Positions 18,214-32,382 of a DNA stretch of 64,000 nt are shown here, piece after piece. Each line of letters begins with the position of its first letter. Within the stretch, counting starts at the first letter, position 1. The notes under the pieces were generated by a model. The model was given only the letters and a program-made list of their open reading frames with translations, was not told the origin of the DNA and did no database searches. Source of the stretch: Sphingomonadaceae bacterium (GTDB lineage: Bacteria > Pseudomonadota > Alphaproteobacteria > Sphingomonadales > Sphingomonadaceae); NCBI GenBank assembly GCA_947453945.1, contig CANGJB010000001.1, forward strand, positions 1 through 64,000. Reading direction: 5' to 3'. Both the position numbers and the translations under genes were made by a program.

Positions 18214-18372
18214 CGCTCTCGCCCTAGCCCAAGCCGAGAGGGGCTGAAAGGGGGCAGCGGGGCATTCCTGTCCCATCCGGGGCAATGGTGCGTTGCACAA
18301 GGCCCGGATGTGCGGCACACTGGGCATTATCGGAGCAGTTTACGGCTCCGCAACAAGAGACAGGTGTTCGCA

Positions 18373-19620
18373 GTGCTCTACAAGGCTTACGAGATCCAGC
18401 GCTCGATGCTCAACGCGGGCAGCGCCATGGCATCGATGACCGCCGATATGCTGGCCAATCCGCAAAACCCGTTCGCGGCCTTCGGCGGCACGCAGATGAT
18501 GGCCTCCGCGCTTGAGGTGTTTGCCCACGCCGCCGCGCCGCGCGGCAAGCCCGCTTTCGGGATCAAGGTCATCACCGTTGATGGCACGCCCCACGCGGTG
18601 AACGAGACGGTGGAGATCCAGCAGCCGTTCGGCAACTTGCGCAAGTTCACGCATGAAGGCCTGCCCGCAGATGCGCCGCGCCTCCTGATCGTCGCGCCGA
18701 TGAGCGGGCACTACGCCACGCTGCTGCGCGGCACGGTGGAGCGGATGCTCGAACGCAACGTGGTCTACATCACCGATTGGGCCGATGCGAAATATGTGCC
18801 GATGGCCGAAGGGCGCTTCGATCTCGATGAGTATATTGATTACATCATCGGTTATCTCGAACACATCGGGCCCGGCGCACACATGATGGCGGTCTGCCAG
18901 CCCTCGGTCCCCGCGCTTGCCGCCACCGGCGTTATGGCGGTGCGCGACAACCCGTGCCGCCCGGTCACGCTCACCATGATGGGCGGCCCGATCGACACGC
19001 GCGAAAGCCCCACAGCGGTCAACGATCATGCGATCACCAAGCCCTACGTCTGGTTCAAGCACAACGTGATCACCACCGTGCCGGCCAATTATCCGGGCGC
19101 GGGCCGGCAGGTCTATCCTGGCTTCGTCCAGCTCGCGAGCTTCATGTCGATGAACCTGGGCAGCCACATGATGAGCCATTACGCCCTGTTCAATCACCTC
19201 GTGCAGGGCGACGGCGAAAGCGCCGACGCAACCAAGACCTTCTACGAGGAGTACCGCGCGGTGTGCGACATGACCGCCGAGTTCTACCTCCAGACGGTCG
19301 ATGTCGTGTTCCAGACCCATGCCTTGCCCAAGGGCGAACTGGTGCACCGCGGCATCCTCGTCGATCTCGCAGCGATCAAGGACACCGCGATTCTGTGCAT
19401 CGAGGGTGAGCGCGACGATATCTCGGGCATCGGCCAGACCAAGGCTGCGCTCAAGGTCACGCCGAACCTCCCCGAAAAGCTCAAGAAGTACCACCTCGCG
19501 CCCGAAGTCGGGCACTACGGCATCTTCAACGGCTCACGCTGGCGGAGCACCATTGCGCCGGTTGTCGAAGGCTGGATCAAGAGCAACAGCATGGCCCGCA
19601 AGCTGAGCGTGGTGGCGTAA
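18373..19620 (+). CDS. phaZ: intracellular polyhydroxyalkanoate depolymerase
   Basis: Breaks down stored polyhydroxybutyrate in the cytoplasm. The 415-residue alpha/beta-hydrolase has the family's N-terminus 'LYKAYEIQRSML', the nucleophile block 'MAVCQPSVPAL' (Cys nucleophile as in Ralstonia PhaZ1), and the catalytic His in 'PEVGHYGIFNG'. I chose GTG 18373, which gives the usual 'M-L-Y' start; GTG 18364 is also possible. The hydratase gene downstream (19830, opposite strand) also fits PHA or fatty-acid metabolism. Confidence 0.9.
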   Translation: MLYKAYEIQRSMLNAGSAMASMTADMLANPQNPFAAFGGTQMMASALEVFAHAAAPRGKPAFGIKVITVDGTPHAVNETVEIQQPFGNLRKFTHEGLPADAPRLLIVAPMSGHYATLLRGTVERMLERNVVYITDWADAKYVPMAEGRFDLDEYIDYIIGYLEHIGPGAHMMAVCQPSVPALAATGVMAVRDNPCRPVTLTMMGGPIDTRESPTAVNDHAITKPYVWFKHNVITTVPANYPGAGRQVYPGFVQLASFMSMNLGSHMMSHYALFNHLVQGDGESADATKTFYEEYRAVCDMTAEFYLQTVDVVFQTHALPKGELVHRGILVDLAAIKDTAILCIEGERDDISGIGQTKAALKVTPNLPEKLKKYHLAPEVGHYGIFNGSRWRSTIAPVVEGWIKSNSMARKLSVVA

Positions 19621-19683
19621 GCCGCCACGCGCGCGGCTCAGGCTGTCCGGCCAACGCCCTACGTCATTTCTTCCCCCAACCTT

Positions 19684-19763
19684 CGTCATTCCCGCGAAGG
19701 CGGGAATCCAGAGCTTAACACGGCGCGCCAACCGCCCTGGCTTCCCGCCTGCGCGGGAATGAC
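19684..19763. repeat. paired REP-like palindrome (family 1)
   Basis: Two arms in inverted orientation: 19684-19711 (cgtcattcccgcgaaggc...) and 19738-19763. Each arm has its own cccgcg/cgcggg hairpin. Lies between the convergent depolymerase and MaoC genes; may act as a transcription stop. Confidence 0.85.
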
Positions 19764-19829
19764 AAACGTTAGGGTGGGACGCACCTGCCCACCTTCGTCA
19801 CCCTAGACTTGATCCGGGGGTCCGCTTGG

Positions 19830-20288
19830 TCAAACGAAGAACTGCGTGATCCACTCGCAGATGAGGGCGGGCTTGGGCTCGCCTTCGATCTCGACCGTGA
19901 TCTCCATCGTCTGCTGCCACTGGCCGGGGCGCTTTTCGTCCAGTTCCAGCAGCTTGAAGAGCCCGCGCACCCGCTTGCCAGAGCGGACCGGCGCAAGGAA
20001 GCGCGTCTTGTTGCCGCCGTAGTTGACGCCCATCTTCACGCCTTCCGGTCGCGGACAATCGCTTTCCTGCGTCAGTAGCGGGATGAGCGACAGCGTCAGG
20101 AACCCATGCGCAATGGTCCCGCCAAACGGCGTGAGCTTGGCCTTCTCGGCATCGATGTGGATGAACTGGAAGTCACCGGTCGCCTCGGCGAACTGGTTGA
20201 TCCGCTCCTGCGTCACCTCGACCCATGCCGAAGTGCCCACCACTTCGCCGACCAGGTTCTTGATTGCGCCCGGTGCCATCGTCTTCAT
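19830..20288 (-). CDS. MaoC family (R)-specific hydratase
   Basis: 152-residue hot-dog protein, predicted (R)-specific enoyl-CoA hydratase. The hydratase signature is 'FQFIHIDAEKAKLTPFGGTIAHGFLTLSL' in two blocks: HID (residues ~44-46) and 'GTIAHGFLTLS'. Catalytic Asp and His are present. The start is ATG 20288 with a 'gggaga' ribosome site; ATG 20279 is an in-frame alternative. It could feed PHA synthesis or beta-oxidation. Confidence 0.85.
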   Translation of the reverse strand: MKTMAPGAIKNLVGEVVGTSAWVEVTQERINQFAEATGDFQFIHIDAEKAKLTPFGGTIAHGFLTLSLIPLLTQESDCPRPEGVKMGVNYGGNKTRFLAPVRSGKRVRGLFKLLELDEKRPGQWQQTMEITVEIEGEPKPALICEWITQFFV

Positions 20289-20360
20289 CTGTGCCGTCTC
20301 CCGTTATCGCCGCAGCGTTTGCGCCATCTCTATGCTGCAAACGGCACGGCGCGCAACGCT

Positions 20361-21731
20361 TCAGGCAGAAGCCGGGACAGCGCCCCTTTGCCGCCGCGCC
20401 GCGCGGAACGGCGTGGGCGCCTCGCGCTTCACGCGTCCGATATAGGCGGAAAGCCCGCACTGCAGCCCCACCAGCATGTAGCAGAACGGCTGGAACGCGA
20501 TCCCCACGAACGCACCGCCGAACAAATAGATGATCTGCGCCTGCTGCAGGGCATCGGCCAGCGGCGTCACCCAGGCGAGCTCAGCCGGCGGGTCCTTGGC
20601 ATAGCGCCGCCTGATCAGCTCCATATGGACCACGCCCATCAGGTGGAGCAGCAGCCACAGCGTCAGGCCCGGATAGCCCTGTTCGCCCAGCATCTCGAAA
20701 TAGCTCGAATGATAGGCGCGGCCTTTCTCCTCTATCCGCTGGGTTTCGATTGCGGTGTTGTTGCCGCCCGCGTCCTCTGACTGGACGGTGTCATAGCTCA
20801 CGCTGTTCTGGCGAAAGGCATCAAAGCCGCCGCCGAAGGGATGCGTCTTGGCGTACTCGATGGTCCATTGCCACACCGCCACGCGGGTGGAGGCGGATTG
20901 ATCTGACTGGTGGTTGCGGATCGTGCTCATCCGTTCGGTAAAGCTTTGCGGCAGCAGCGGGATCGCGATCAGTCCCAGCGCCGTGATCGTGCCGATATAC
21001 AGCATCCGCCGCTTGACCGAGCGCAGCATCATCACGCCCAGCACGCCCACGCAGATCAGGCCTGTGCGCGCCTGCGTCCCCACCGGCATGAGCAGGCAGG
21101 AAAAGCAGATCCCCAGCGCAAACAGCCTTACCATCCAGCCGGGTTTGAAGATCGTCCCGTACCTTGCCAGCCACAGCGCCAGCGGCATCACACAGACCGC
21201 CACGGCCGAGATGATCGAGCCTTCGTAAAGCCCGGTGTTGTCGTTGACGAGGAGCTTGAGCTCGCCATAGCCGCCGCCGCCAGCCAGCGTCTTGATCCCG
21301 CCGCCGATCACGATCACGCCGACAGACAGCACCATGATCAGCACCATCGCCTCGATCCTGAGCCGGGTGCGCAAGGTTAGCGGCAGGAACATCGCGAAAA
21401 TCAGCGCCTTCCACACCCAACTCCATTTCTCGAAAGCCTCTTCGGGAAAATCGGCGGTGCGCGTGGTCATGCCGCAGTAGATCAGCAGCAGCAGCAGCAC
21501 GAACTGGCGCGGCGAAAAGCGGATGCCGTTTTTGTCTTCGGCCACAGCCCAGGCCGTCACCGCGCAGATGAACGCGATCAGGCTAACCGGCACATGTGCG
21601 AGGAACCCCCATGTCACCTTCTGCGGCGCGACGATATCGATATAGGCATAGGCCAGCACGAATAGGAACGGCCGCCGCACGCCCGCCGCCAGAAACGCGG
21701 TGACGAAGGCGGTGAGGAAGAGGTTAAGCAC
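20361..21731 (-). CDS. O-glycosylation ligase, exosortase A system-associated (Wzy-like)
   Basis: Polytopic membrane ligase/polymerase, family with an N-terminal DUF5935 and a Wzy_C-like ligase domain. The DUF5935 hallmark 'GVRRPFLFVLAYAYIDIVAPQ' followed by 'KVTWGF' is at the N-terminus. The ligase domain contains 'MPVGTQARTGL' and the periplasmic loop 'THPFGGGFDAFR ... YHSSYFEMLGEQGYPG'. About ten membrane segments. Start: GTG 21731 ('VLNLFLTAFVTAFLAAG'), which overlaps the stop of the small upstream gene by 8 bases; the ATGs at 21764 and 21755 would add a charged leader not typical of the family. Confidence 0.85.
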   Translation of the reverse strand: MLNLFLTAFVTAFLAAGVRRPFLFVLAYAYIDIVAPQKVTWGFLAHVPVSLIAFICAVTAWAVAEDKNGIRFSPRQFVLLLLLIYCGMTTRTADFPEEAFEKWSWVWKALIFAMFLPLTLRTRLRIEAMVLIMVLSVGVIVIGGGIKTLAGGGGYGELKLLVNDNTGLYEGSIISAVAVCVMPLALWLARYGTIFKPGWMVRLFALGICFSCLLMPVGTQARTGLICVGVLGVMMLRSVKRRMLYIGTITALGLIAIPLLPQSFTERMSTIRNHQSDQSASTRVAVWQWTIEYAKTHPFGGGFDAFRQNSVSYDTVQSEDAGGNNTAIETQRIEEKGRAYHSSYFEMLGEQGYPGLTLWLLLHLMGVVHMELIRRRYAKDPPAELAWVTPLADALQQAQIIYLFGGAFVGIAFQPFCYMLVGLQCGLSAYIGRVKREAPTPFRAARRQRGAVPASA

Positions 21732-21894
21732 CCGGGCGGCCTTCGCCCGGGGCATCGCGGCCATTGCGCTGCGCCATTGCGCTCGCGGTCCCCGGCAGGA
21801 TGGGATCGCTATCCAGTTCGTCGCGGCCCAGCAGGCGCCAGATGGCAAACGCCATCAGCACATGCGGCACCACCACGGTAAAGATATCGATCAT
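21724..21894 (-). CDS. small membrane protein coupled to the ligase
   Basis: 56 residues, starting 'MIDIFTVVVPHVLMAFAIWR' at ATG 21894: one membrane segment, then an acidic 'LLGRDELDSDPILPG' tail. Its stop overlaps the likely GTG start of the ligase by 8 bases, which is typical of translational coupling. I do not recognise a named family. The ribosome site is weak. It may be a small partner of the exosortase-A-associated ligase. Confidence 0.55.
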   Translation of the reverse strand: MIDIFTVVVPHVLMAFAIWRLLGRDELDSDPILPGTASAMAQRNGRDAPGEGRPGA

Positions 21895-22005
21895 GCCAAA
21901 AGCCCAGGCTGAAAATGCGGCCCCTGATCGAACCGTCTGACGTGGCCGCCTTAAAGCAGGTTCGGTTGACGCCGCGTTAAGTCCTCCCGTGCCATGGAAA
22001 GCGGC

Positions 22006-23250
22006 ATGACCCGGGTGCTGCATATCCTCGACCATTCGCTGCCGCTGCAGAGCGGCTACACGTTCCGTACCCGCGCCATTCTCAAGGCGCAGGAAGGGCT
22101 AGGCCACGAGGTCCGCGGCCTTACCGGACTCAGGCAGGAAGGGCAGGGGGACGAATTTGTCGCCGCCAATGTGCCCGAAGAGCATGACGGCCTTCTGTTT
22201 CACCGCACGCCGGGCCAGCCTTCGGGAACTCCGGGCCTTGGCGAATGGCAGGAAATCGGCGCGCTGGCCCGCCGTATCGAAGCGGTGGCAAAGGACTGGC
22301 AGCCCGATGTGCTCCACGCCCATTCGCCTGCGCTGGGCGGGCTTGCGGCGGTTCGCGCCGGGCGGCGGCTCGGCCTGCCTGTGGTCTATGAAATTCGCGC
22401 CTTCTGGGAAGATGCGGCTGTCGGCAACGGCACGGGCCGCGAAGGCTCGCTGCGCTATAGGCTGACCCGCGCGCTCGAAGACCGGGTGGTGCGCGGTGCC
22501 GATGCAGTGGTCACGATCTGCGATGGCCTGAGGCGCGATCTCATCGCGCGCGGCAATGCCCCCGAACGCATCACGATCATGCCCAACGGTGTCGATCTGG
22601 CGCTGTTCGGTCAGCCGCTTGCGCGCGACGCTGCCTTTGCCGCCAGCCTCGGGCTTGGCGATGGGCCGGTGATCGGCTTCCTCGGCAGCTTCTATCCCTA
22701 TGAAGGGCTGGACGATCTTATCGCCGCCATGCCCGCGATCCTTGCCGCGCAGCCCGATGCCCGGCTGCTGCTTGTGGGCGGCGGTCCGGCAGAAGCGGCG
22801 CTGCGCGCGCAGGCGGCGGCCTCGGCAGCAGCGCCGGCAATCCACTTCATCGGCCGCGTGCCGCATCACGAGGTCGATCGCTACTACGCGCTTGTCGATG
22901 TCGTTTGCTACCCGCGCAAGGCCATGCGGCTTACCGATCTGGTCACGCCGCTTAAGCCGCTTGAGGCCATGGCCCAGGGCAAACTCGTCGCAGCCAGCGC
23001 CGTCGGCGGGCACCGCGAACTCATCGCTGACGGGAGCACTGGCACGCTGTTTCCGCCTGATGATCCCGCTGGCCTTGCCGCCGCGATGACCGCGCTGCTG
23101 GGTGATCCTGCGATGTGGGATGCCCGCCGAACCGTTGCCCGCGCCTTTGTCGAGCGGGCGCACGATTGGTCGGTGAATGCGGCCCGTTATGAGTCTGTTT
23201 ACCAAACGCTGTTAACTCCAAGGCAAGCAATCTCCGGTGCTGCAGCCTGA
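22006..23250 (+). CDS. glycosyltransferase, exosortase A system-associated (GT4)
   Basis: GT-B fold glycosyltransferase of about 414 residues, of the family found with exosortase A (PEP-CTERM) clusters. The family opening 'RVLHILDHSLPLQSGYTFR' is unmistakable. The C-terminal half has 'IMPNGVD', 'GFLGSFYPYEGLDDL' and 'KPLEAMAQGKLVAASAVGGH' (nucleotide-sugar binding with ExxxxG-type motif). I prefer ATG 22006 with ggaaag upstream; ATG 21994 is also in frame. It is divergent from the small membrane gene and the ligase across 111 bases, so both sides may share a promoter region. Confidence 0.88.
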   Translation: MTRVLHILDHSLPLQSGYTFRTRAILKAQEGLGHEVRGLTGLRQEGQGDEFVAANVPEEHDGLLFHRTPGQPSGTPGLGEWQEIGALARRIEAVAKDWQPDVLHAHSPALGGLAAVRAGRRLGLPVVYEIRAFWEDAAVGNGTGREGSLRYRLTRALEDRVVRGADAVVTICDGLRRDLIARGNAPERITIMPNGVDLALFGQPLARDAAFAASLGLGDGPVIGFLGSFYPYEGLDDLIAAMPAILAAQPDARLLLVGGGPAEAALRAQAAASAAAPAIHFIGRVPHHEVDRYYALVDVVCYPRKAMRLTDLVTPLKPLEAMAQGKLVAASAVGGHRELIADGSTGTLFPPDDPAGLAAAMTALLGDPAMWDARRTVARAFVERAHDWSVNAARYESVYQTLLTPRQAISGAAA

Positions 23251-23308
23251 TCAGGGCAAGGCGCCAGCGGGATAATCGTTTCACCCAGACCGGGGTCTGA
23301 CACGCGCC

Positions 23309-24955
23309 ATGAGTACGTTCCGCCAGAAAGTTCAGGCCACGACGAACTGGGTGAAGCCGGATCCCGAAGATCTGGTTGAGCCGCCCAAGAAGTCGTTGCT
23401 CGGCTCCATGATGCGCGCCGCTCCGGCCGCCACCTCCGCAGGTAACGCCGCACGGTCCGCCCACCGGCGCAAGGCGCCGCCGGTCACCGCGCACCGCTTG
23501 TTCCCCGCCTTCGCCGCGCTATGGTTCGCCGCGCTGTTCGGCCTTGGCGGCTTGGCGATCTCGGGTGCGGCGCTCGGTTCACTGGTCATGATGGCCGGCC
23601 TGCCCGCACTGGTTCCCGCCGCTGCCCCGCCGCTTGGCTTTACCGCGCACGTGCTGGTCGCCTTCGGGCTCACTTTTGTCGGCGCCGCGCTTGGGCTCGT
23701 CCTCGGGCTTCGCCTGCGTCCCGCCGGCGCGGTTCAGCCATGGGCTGCACCGGCTGTTGCTCCGGTAAATGTGTCTGCCATTGCGTCTGGTGCTGGCGAT
23801 GCCGAAGCGGACTACAAGGTACGCGCCCGCGATGCGCATCCCGATGCGCCCCCGCGCCGCCCGCTGGTGCTGACGGAAGCCTTTGCCGATCCGGTTTCCG
23901 AAGGCCTGGCGGCAGAGCCGGCCCAACCCCAAACCGAACTGGCCCAAACCGAACTGGCCCAAACCGAACTGCTACGCCAAAAGCCCGCCCCCGCGGCGCA
24001 GGATGGGGCACCGGAATCCAGCATCTGGATTCCCGAATTCATCCCTGGCGGCGCGGGCGCAGTCCAGCCTCTCGATCTTGCCGTGCTCGATCTGGAAGTC
24101 CCGGTCGAAGAGCCCGTCTTCGCCCAGGTGTTCGTTTCCGCACCCGAGCCCGAGGCTCTGGAGTCCGAGGCTCAGGAGCCGGACATTCTGGAACTGGCGA
24201 CGGTTGACGAAAACGCCTTCCACGCCGAGCCGACCGACAGCATTGCTCCTGACGCGCCAGTTGAGGCCGCCACGGAAGTCGTTCCGGTCACGCCAGCGCT
24301 TATCGCCGCCACGCCGCAGCTTCCCATTGGCTTTGCCGCCACGCAGCCCGATGCGGCGGAAGGCGCTTGGTCGCCTGTCGCCCGCGCGCCGCTTGAAAGC
24401 CTCGGCCTTGTTCAGCTGATCGAGCGCCTCGCGCTCTCCATGGCTGCCCACAAGGCAGCCGGAGAGGCTGTCGAGGAAGAGGCTGTCGAGGTGGCGGCCG
24501 AAGAGGCAATCGAAGAACCAGTCGGCGGCGCCATTGATGAAGTTGCTGTCGAGGTAGCCTCTGCCGCGCCTGAGGCTGAGCCTGAACTTGAAGTCGAGCC
24601 CTATGCCGAGCCTGAATTTGAGCCCGGCCCGTTCTCGAAACCGCAGGTTGATCAACTTGCCGCCGATGCTGCTGCCGGGCAGGCCGTGCCCCCGGCTGGA
24701 TCTGCGCGCGAAGCGATCCTTCATAGGTTGGGTGCGCTGGCCGCGGGAGAGCCGCAAGCCGCAGCCGATGGGCCGCCGCCGTTCAGCCGTCCTGCCAATG
24801 CCATCACATCCGCGCCCACCGAAGCCGTCGCCGTGCTGCGCCCGGCTGGTCCGTCCGCCGATCCTGCCCCCCCGGGCGCTGTGCTGGCGGCCGATGCGGA
24901 CGAGGCGCTGCGCTCCGCGCTAGCCACGCTCCAGCGCATGACCGCACGCGGCTGA
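23309..24955 (+). CDS. membrane-anchored acidic low-complexity protein, unknown
   Basis: 548 residues, no recognised domain. The N-terminus is basic and Ala-rich; two membrane segments are seen at about residues 65-85 ('LFPAFAALWFAALFGLGGLA') and 110-135. The rest is a long Glu/Ala/Pro/Val-rich, probably disordered acidic region with a short exact repeat (AQTEL three times, about residues 212-226). The protein ends in a short helix-like 'DEALRSALATLQRMTARG'. It follows the glycosyltransferase by 58 bases and may belong to the same unit. The low complexity prevents any functional call. Confidence 0.7.
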   Translation: MSTFRQKVQATTNWVKPDPEDLVEPPKKSLLGSMMRAAPAATSAGNAARSAHRRKAPPVTAHRLFPAFAALWFAALFGLGGLAISGAALGSLVMMAGLPALVPAAAPPLGFTAHVLVAFGLTFVGAALGLVLGLRLRPAGAVQPWAAPAVAPVNVSAIASGAGDAEADYKVRARDAHPDAPPRRPLVLTEAFADPVSEGLAAEPAQPQTELAQTELAQTELLRQKPAPAAQDGAPESSIWIPEFIPGGAGAVQPLDLAVLDLEVPVEEPVFAQVFVSAPEPEALESEAQEPDILELATVDENAFHAEPTDSIAPDAPVEAATEVVPVTPALIAATPQLPIGFAATQPDAAEGAWSPVARAPLESLGLVQLIERLALSMAAHKAAGEAVEEEAVEVAAEEAIEEPVGGAIDEVAVEVASAAPEAEPELEVEPYAEPEFEPGPFSKPQVDQLAADAAAGQAVPPAGSAREAILHRLGALAAGEPQAAADGPPPFSRPANAITSAPTEAVAVLRPAGPSADPAPPGAVLAADADEALRSALATLQRMTARG

Positions 24956-25188
24956 CGCTACGGAAACTAGGTTCGGCGTGCCACTTGCCGGTGTTCCGGC
25001 AGGGTGCATCCGTATGCGCGCGTCCATTCCGCCGCGACCCTTTGGGCAATTCGCGCCACGCGGTTGCAAAATAACTTTCCTGCAGTCATGGGGGTATTCC
25101 GCGCAACTTTCGTTGTCCTCTGGACGGCGTGATTCGCGCTGGGCGTATCAACCGACGTCAAATGACCGAATGCAGGGCGATGTTTGTG

Positions 25189-29829
<4,641 letters not shown>

Positions 29830-29862
29830 CCTCCGGGCAGAAAAATCTAGGGTATCAGAGCA

Positions 29863-31296
29863 ATGGGCAAGGCAACCGGCTTCCTCGAAATCGATCGCAA
29901 GGATCGTTCCTACGACGCACCGCAGGAGCGTCTGAAGCACTACCGCGAGTTCGTCATCCCGCATGACGACTCCACGCTGAAGGGTCAGGCGGCGCGCTGC
30001 ATGAACTGCGGCATCCCATATTGTCACAACGGCTGCCCAGTGAACAACCAGATCCCGGACTGGAACCACCTGGTCTACGAGAACCAGTGGCGCACCGCGC
30101 TCGACAACCTTCACTCGACCAACAACTTCCCGGAATTCACCGGCCGCATCTGCCCCGCCCCGTGCGAGGCTTCGTGCACGCTCAACCTCGTTGACCAGCC
30201 CGTCACGATCAAATCGATCGAATGCGCCATCGTCGACAAGGGGTGGAAGGAAGGCTGGGTCGAGCCGCAGGTTCCCGCGCACAAGACGGGCAAGTCGGTC
30301 GCCGTCGTCGGCTCGGGCCCCGCTGGCCTCGCCTGCGCGCAGCAGCTCGCCCGCGCCGGCCACTCGGTCACCGTATTCGAAAAGTCGGACCGCGTCGGCG
30401 GCCTGCTCCGCTACGGCATCCCTGATTTCAAGCTCGAAAAGCACCTCATCAACCGCCGCCTCGTGCAGATGATGGCGGAAGGCGTGGAATTCCGCACTTC
30501 GGTCGAAGTCGGTGTCACGGTCTCGGTCGCCAGCCTGCTCGAAAACTTCGACAAGGTCGTGCTTGCAGGCGGCGCGGAAGATCCGCGCCCCATCGGCATC
30601 CCCGGCTTCGAGCTTCCCGGCGTGCGCTTCGCCATGGAATTCCTCACCCAGCAGAACAAGCGCGTGGCCGGAGACGATGAAATCCGCGCCGCCCCGCGCG
30701 GCACGCTCACCGCCACCGGCAAGCACATTGTCGTCATCGGCGGCGGCGATACCGGGTCGGACTGCGTCGGCACCTCCAACCGCCAGGGCGCGGCTTCCGT
30801 TACCCAGCTCGAAATCATGCCCCGTCCGCCTGAAAAGGAAGACAAGGCGCTCAGCTGGCCCAATTGGCCGCTCAAGCTGCGCACCTCTTCCAGCCACGAA
30901 GAAGGCGTCGAACGGGAATTCGCCGTGCTCACCAAGCGCGTGCTCGGCGAAAACGACGTCACCGGCCTCGAATGCGTCCGTGTCGAATGGAAGAACGGCC
31001 AGATGGAAGAAGTGCCCGACAGCACTTTCGTCATCCCCGCCGATATGATCTTCCTCGCCATGGGCTTCACCGGCCCGCGCAAGCAGGGCCTGCTCGAACA
31101 GGCGGGCGTGGAGCTCGATGCGCGCGGCAACGTCAAGGCCAACACCGCTGATTACCACTCCAGCAACGAACGCGTCTTTGCCTGCGGCGATATGCGCCGC
31201 GGCCAGAGCCTCGTCGTCTGGGCGATCCGCGAAGGCCGCCAGTGCGCCCGCGCCGTGGATGAAGCGCTGATGGGCGTCAGCGAACTGCCGCGGTAA
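29863..31296 (+). CDS. gltD: glutamate synthase small subunit
   Basis: Flavin subunit of GOGAT that delivers NADPH electrons to GltB. 477 residues. The N-terminal domain binds two [4Fe-4S] clusters ('[17 protein letters not shown]', 'CPAPCEASC'). The FAD-binding GxGxxG is '[13 protein letters not shown]' and the NADPH site '[13 protein letters not shown]'. The C-terminal '[18 protein letters not shown]' is the second FAD contact. It starts 34 bases after gltB and forms an operon with it. Confidence 0.95.
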   Translation: MGKATGFLEIDRKDRSYDAPQERLKHYREFVIPHDDSTLKGQAARCMNCGIPYCHNGCPVNNQIPDWNHLVYENQWRTALDNLHSTNNFPEFTGRICPAPCEASCTLNLVDQPVTIKSIECAIVDKGWKEGWVEPQVPAHKTGKSVAVVGSGPAGLACAQQLARAGHSVTVFEKSDRVGGLLRYGIPDFKLEKHLINRRLVQMMAEGVEFRTSVEVGVTVSVASLLENFDKVVLAGGAEDPRPIGIPGFELPGVRFAMEFLTQQNKRVAGDDEIRAAPRGTLTATGKHIVVIGGGDTGSDCVGTSNRQGAASVTQLEIMPRPPEKEDKALSWPNWPLKLRTSSSHEEGVEREFAVLTKRVLGENDVTGLECVRVEWKNGQMEEVPDSTFVIPADMIFLAMGFTGPRKQGLLEQAGVELDARGNVKANTADYHSSNERVFACGDMRRGQSLVVWAIREGRQCARAVDEALMGVSELPR

Positions 31297-31303
31297 GCCG
31301 CTC

Positions 31304-31362
31304 CTCCCCATTTTCACAAATTGCAAATGGGGAGGTGGCAGCCCGAAGGGCTGACGGAGGGG
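31304..31362. repeat. REP-like repeat (family 4) with terminator-like hairpin
   Basis: Arms ctccccattt and aaatggggag form a stem just after gltD, followed by 'ggcagcccgaagggctgacggagggg'-type sequence in two further half-sites. A second, inverted copy is at 32131-32196. May double as the gltBD terminator. Confidence 0.7.
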
Positions 31363-31469
31363 TACTCCCTTCAGCCCAACACCCCCCGGCCATTCATAGC
31401 ACCGCAAAGCAGATTCTAACCTTTGTGTCCTATGAGCCCCCTAGGGTTCTCGGATCAGGGGGAAATCGA

Positions 31470-31877
31470 ATGCTCAGTTCGCCAAGGCGCGCACAGATCA
31501 TCAACCTTGCCATCGCGCTGGCCCTGCCGCTTGGCGCGTGTTCCGGCCAGACCGCGCCGGGCGCACCGTCTGCGATCACGGATGCAGCCCCCGGCACCTA
31601 CGAATACGCCCGCCAATGCTTCCGCGCGCAGGGCCTGCAGGCCCTCACGAGCGGCAGCGGCGAGCCCACTGGTCAGGATGTGATGGACCAGGCCAAGGCC
31701 TTGGCCGTCACTGCAGGCGAAAAGGAAGGCAAAAGCCCCGCCGCCGTCCTCACCGATCTACTCCGCCTGACGGGCGAGGGCGCCCGCAGCTTCCAGTCCA
31801 TGTCCGGCACGGAACAAGCCGCATTCGCCGAAGCCAGCAAGGCCTTTGCCGGCACGTGCCTGGGCGCGCAGCACTAG
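31470..31877 (+). CDS. small lipoprotein, unknown
   Basis: 135 residues from ATG 31470 with a strong 'caggggg' ribosome site. The N-terminus is a lipoprotein signal ending in the lipobox 'LPLGAC', so Cys about residue 23 is lipidated. The mature protein is Ala/Gly/Glu-rich, with 'YEYARQCFRAQG' and a C-terminal 'FAGTCLGAQH'; the two further cysteines may pair. No domain recognised. It lies alone, with REP-like repeats on both sides. Confidence 0.7.
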   Translation: MLSSPRRAQIINLAIALALPLGACSGQTAPGAPSAITDAAPGTYEYARQCFRAQGLQALTSGSGEPTGQDVMDQAKALAVTAGEKEGKSPAAVLTDLLRLTGEGARSFQSMSGTEQAAFAEASKAFAGTCLGAQH

Positions 31878-31994
31878 GCGGCAGGGGGCCTCGACAAAGA
31901 AAAGTGCCTCCGGCGGGCAAGGGCCATCGCCCTTGCAACCCGCCATGGTGCCCGCGTGCGCCCGTACCCCCCCCATGACCATCCCCCCACCCCT

Positions 31995-32075
31995 CGTCAT
32001 TCCCGCGAAGGCGGGAATCCAGTGCCGCACACACCGCGCCAGCCGCTCTGGATTCCCGCTTTCGCGGGAATGACG
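31995..32075. repeat. paired REP-like palindrome (family 1)
   Basis: Arms 31995-32022 and 32048-32075 in inverted orientation (cgtcattcccgcgaaggc / gcctt(t)cgcgggaatgacg type). Confidence 0.85.
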
Positions 32076-32130
32076 AGGCGCAGGACCAAAGCCCTTGCCC
32101 GCCGGAGACTCTTTTCTTCAGCCGCCTGAA

Positions 32131-32196
32131 CCCCCTCCGTCATCGGCTGCGCCGATGCCACTTCCCCATTTGTGCGTGTCGCAAAAATGGGGAGGG
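32131..32196. repeat. REP-like repeat (family 4), inverted copy
   Basis: Begins ccccctccgtcatcggc and ends aaaaatggggaggg; inverted relative to 31304-31362. The 180 bases from here to rimO hold no gene that I can support. Confidence 0.65.
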
Positions 32197-32382
32197 AAAG
32201 GCCGCGCGGAATAGCGGACGCCTGCGTCAGGTATAAACCGCTGTCCTACAGGCAGCCGCCTGCGGCATGGTCCTGTGATGGCCATGCACAGGTTCCGGAC
32301 CGCCAATTCTGCCGCCTTTAGGCGCATCCGGGCGGGGATTGAGGGGGGGCCTGAGTTTTCTCTCAGGACCGTGTCAACCGTG

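Noticed and set aside
23930..23975. Tandem repeat (three copies of a 15-base unit) as a possible CRISPR or VNTR
   Set aside because: It lies inside the coding frame 23309-24955 and codes AQTEL three times; no spacers. No CRISPR array is visible in the window.
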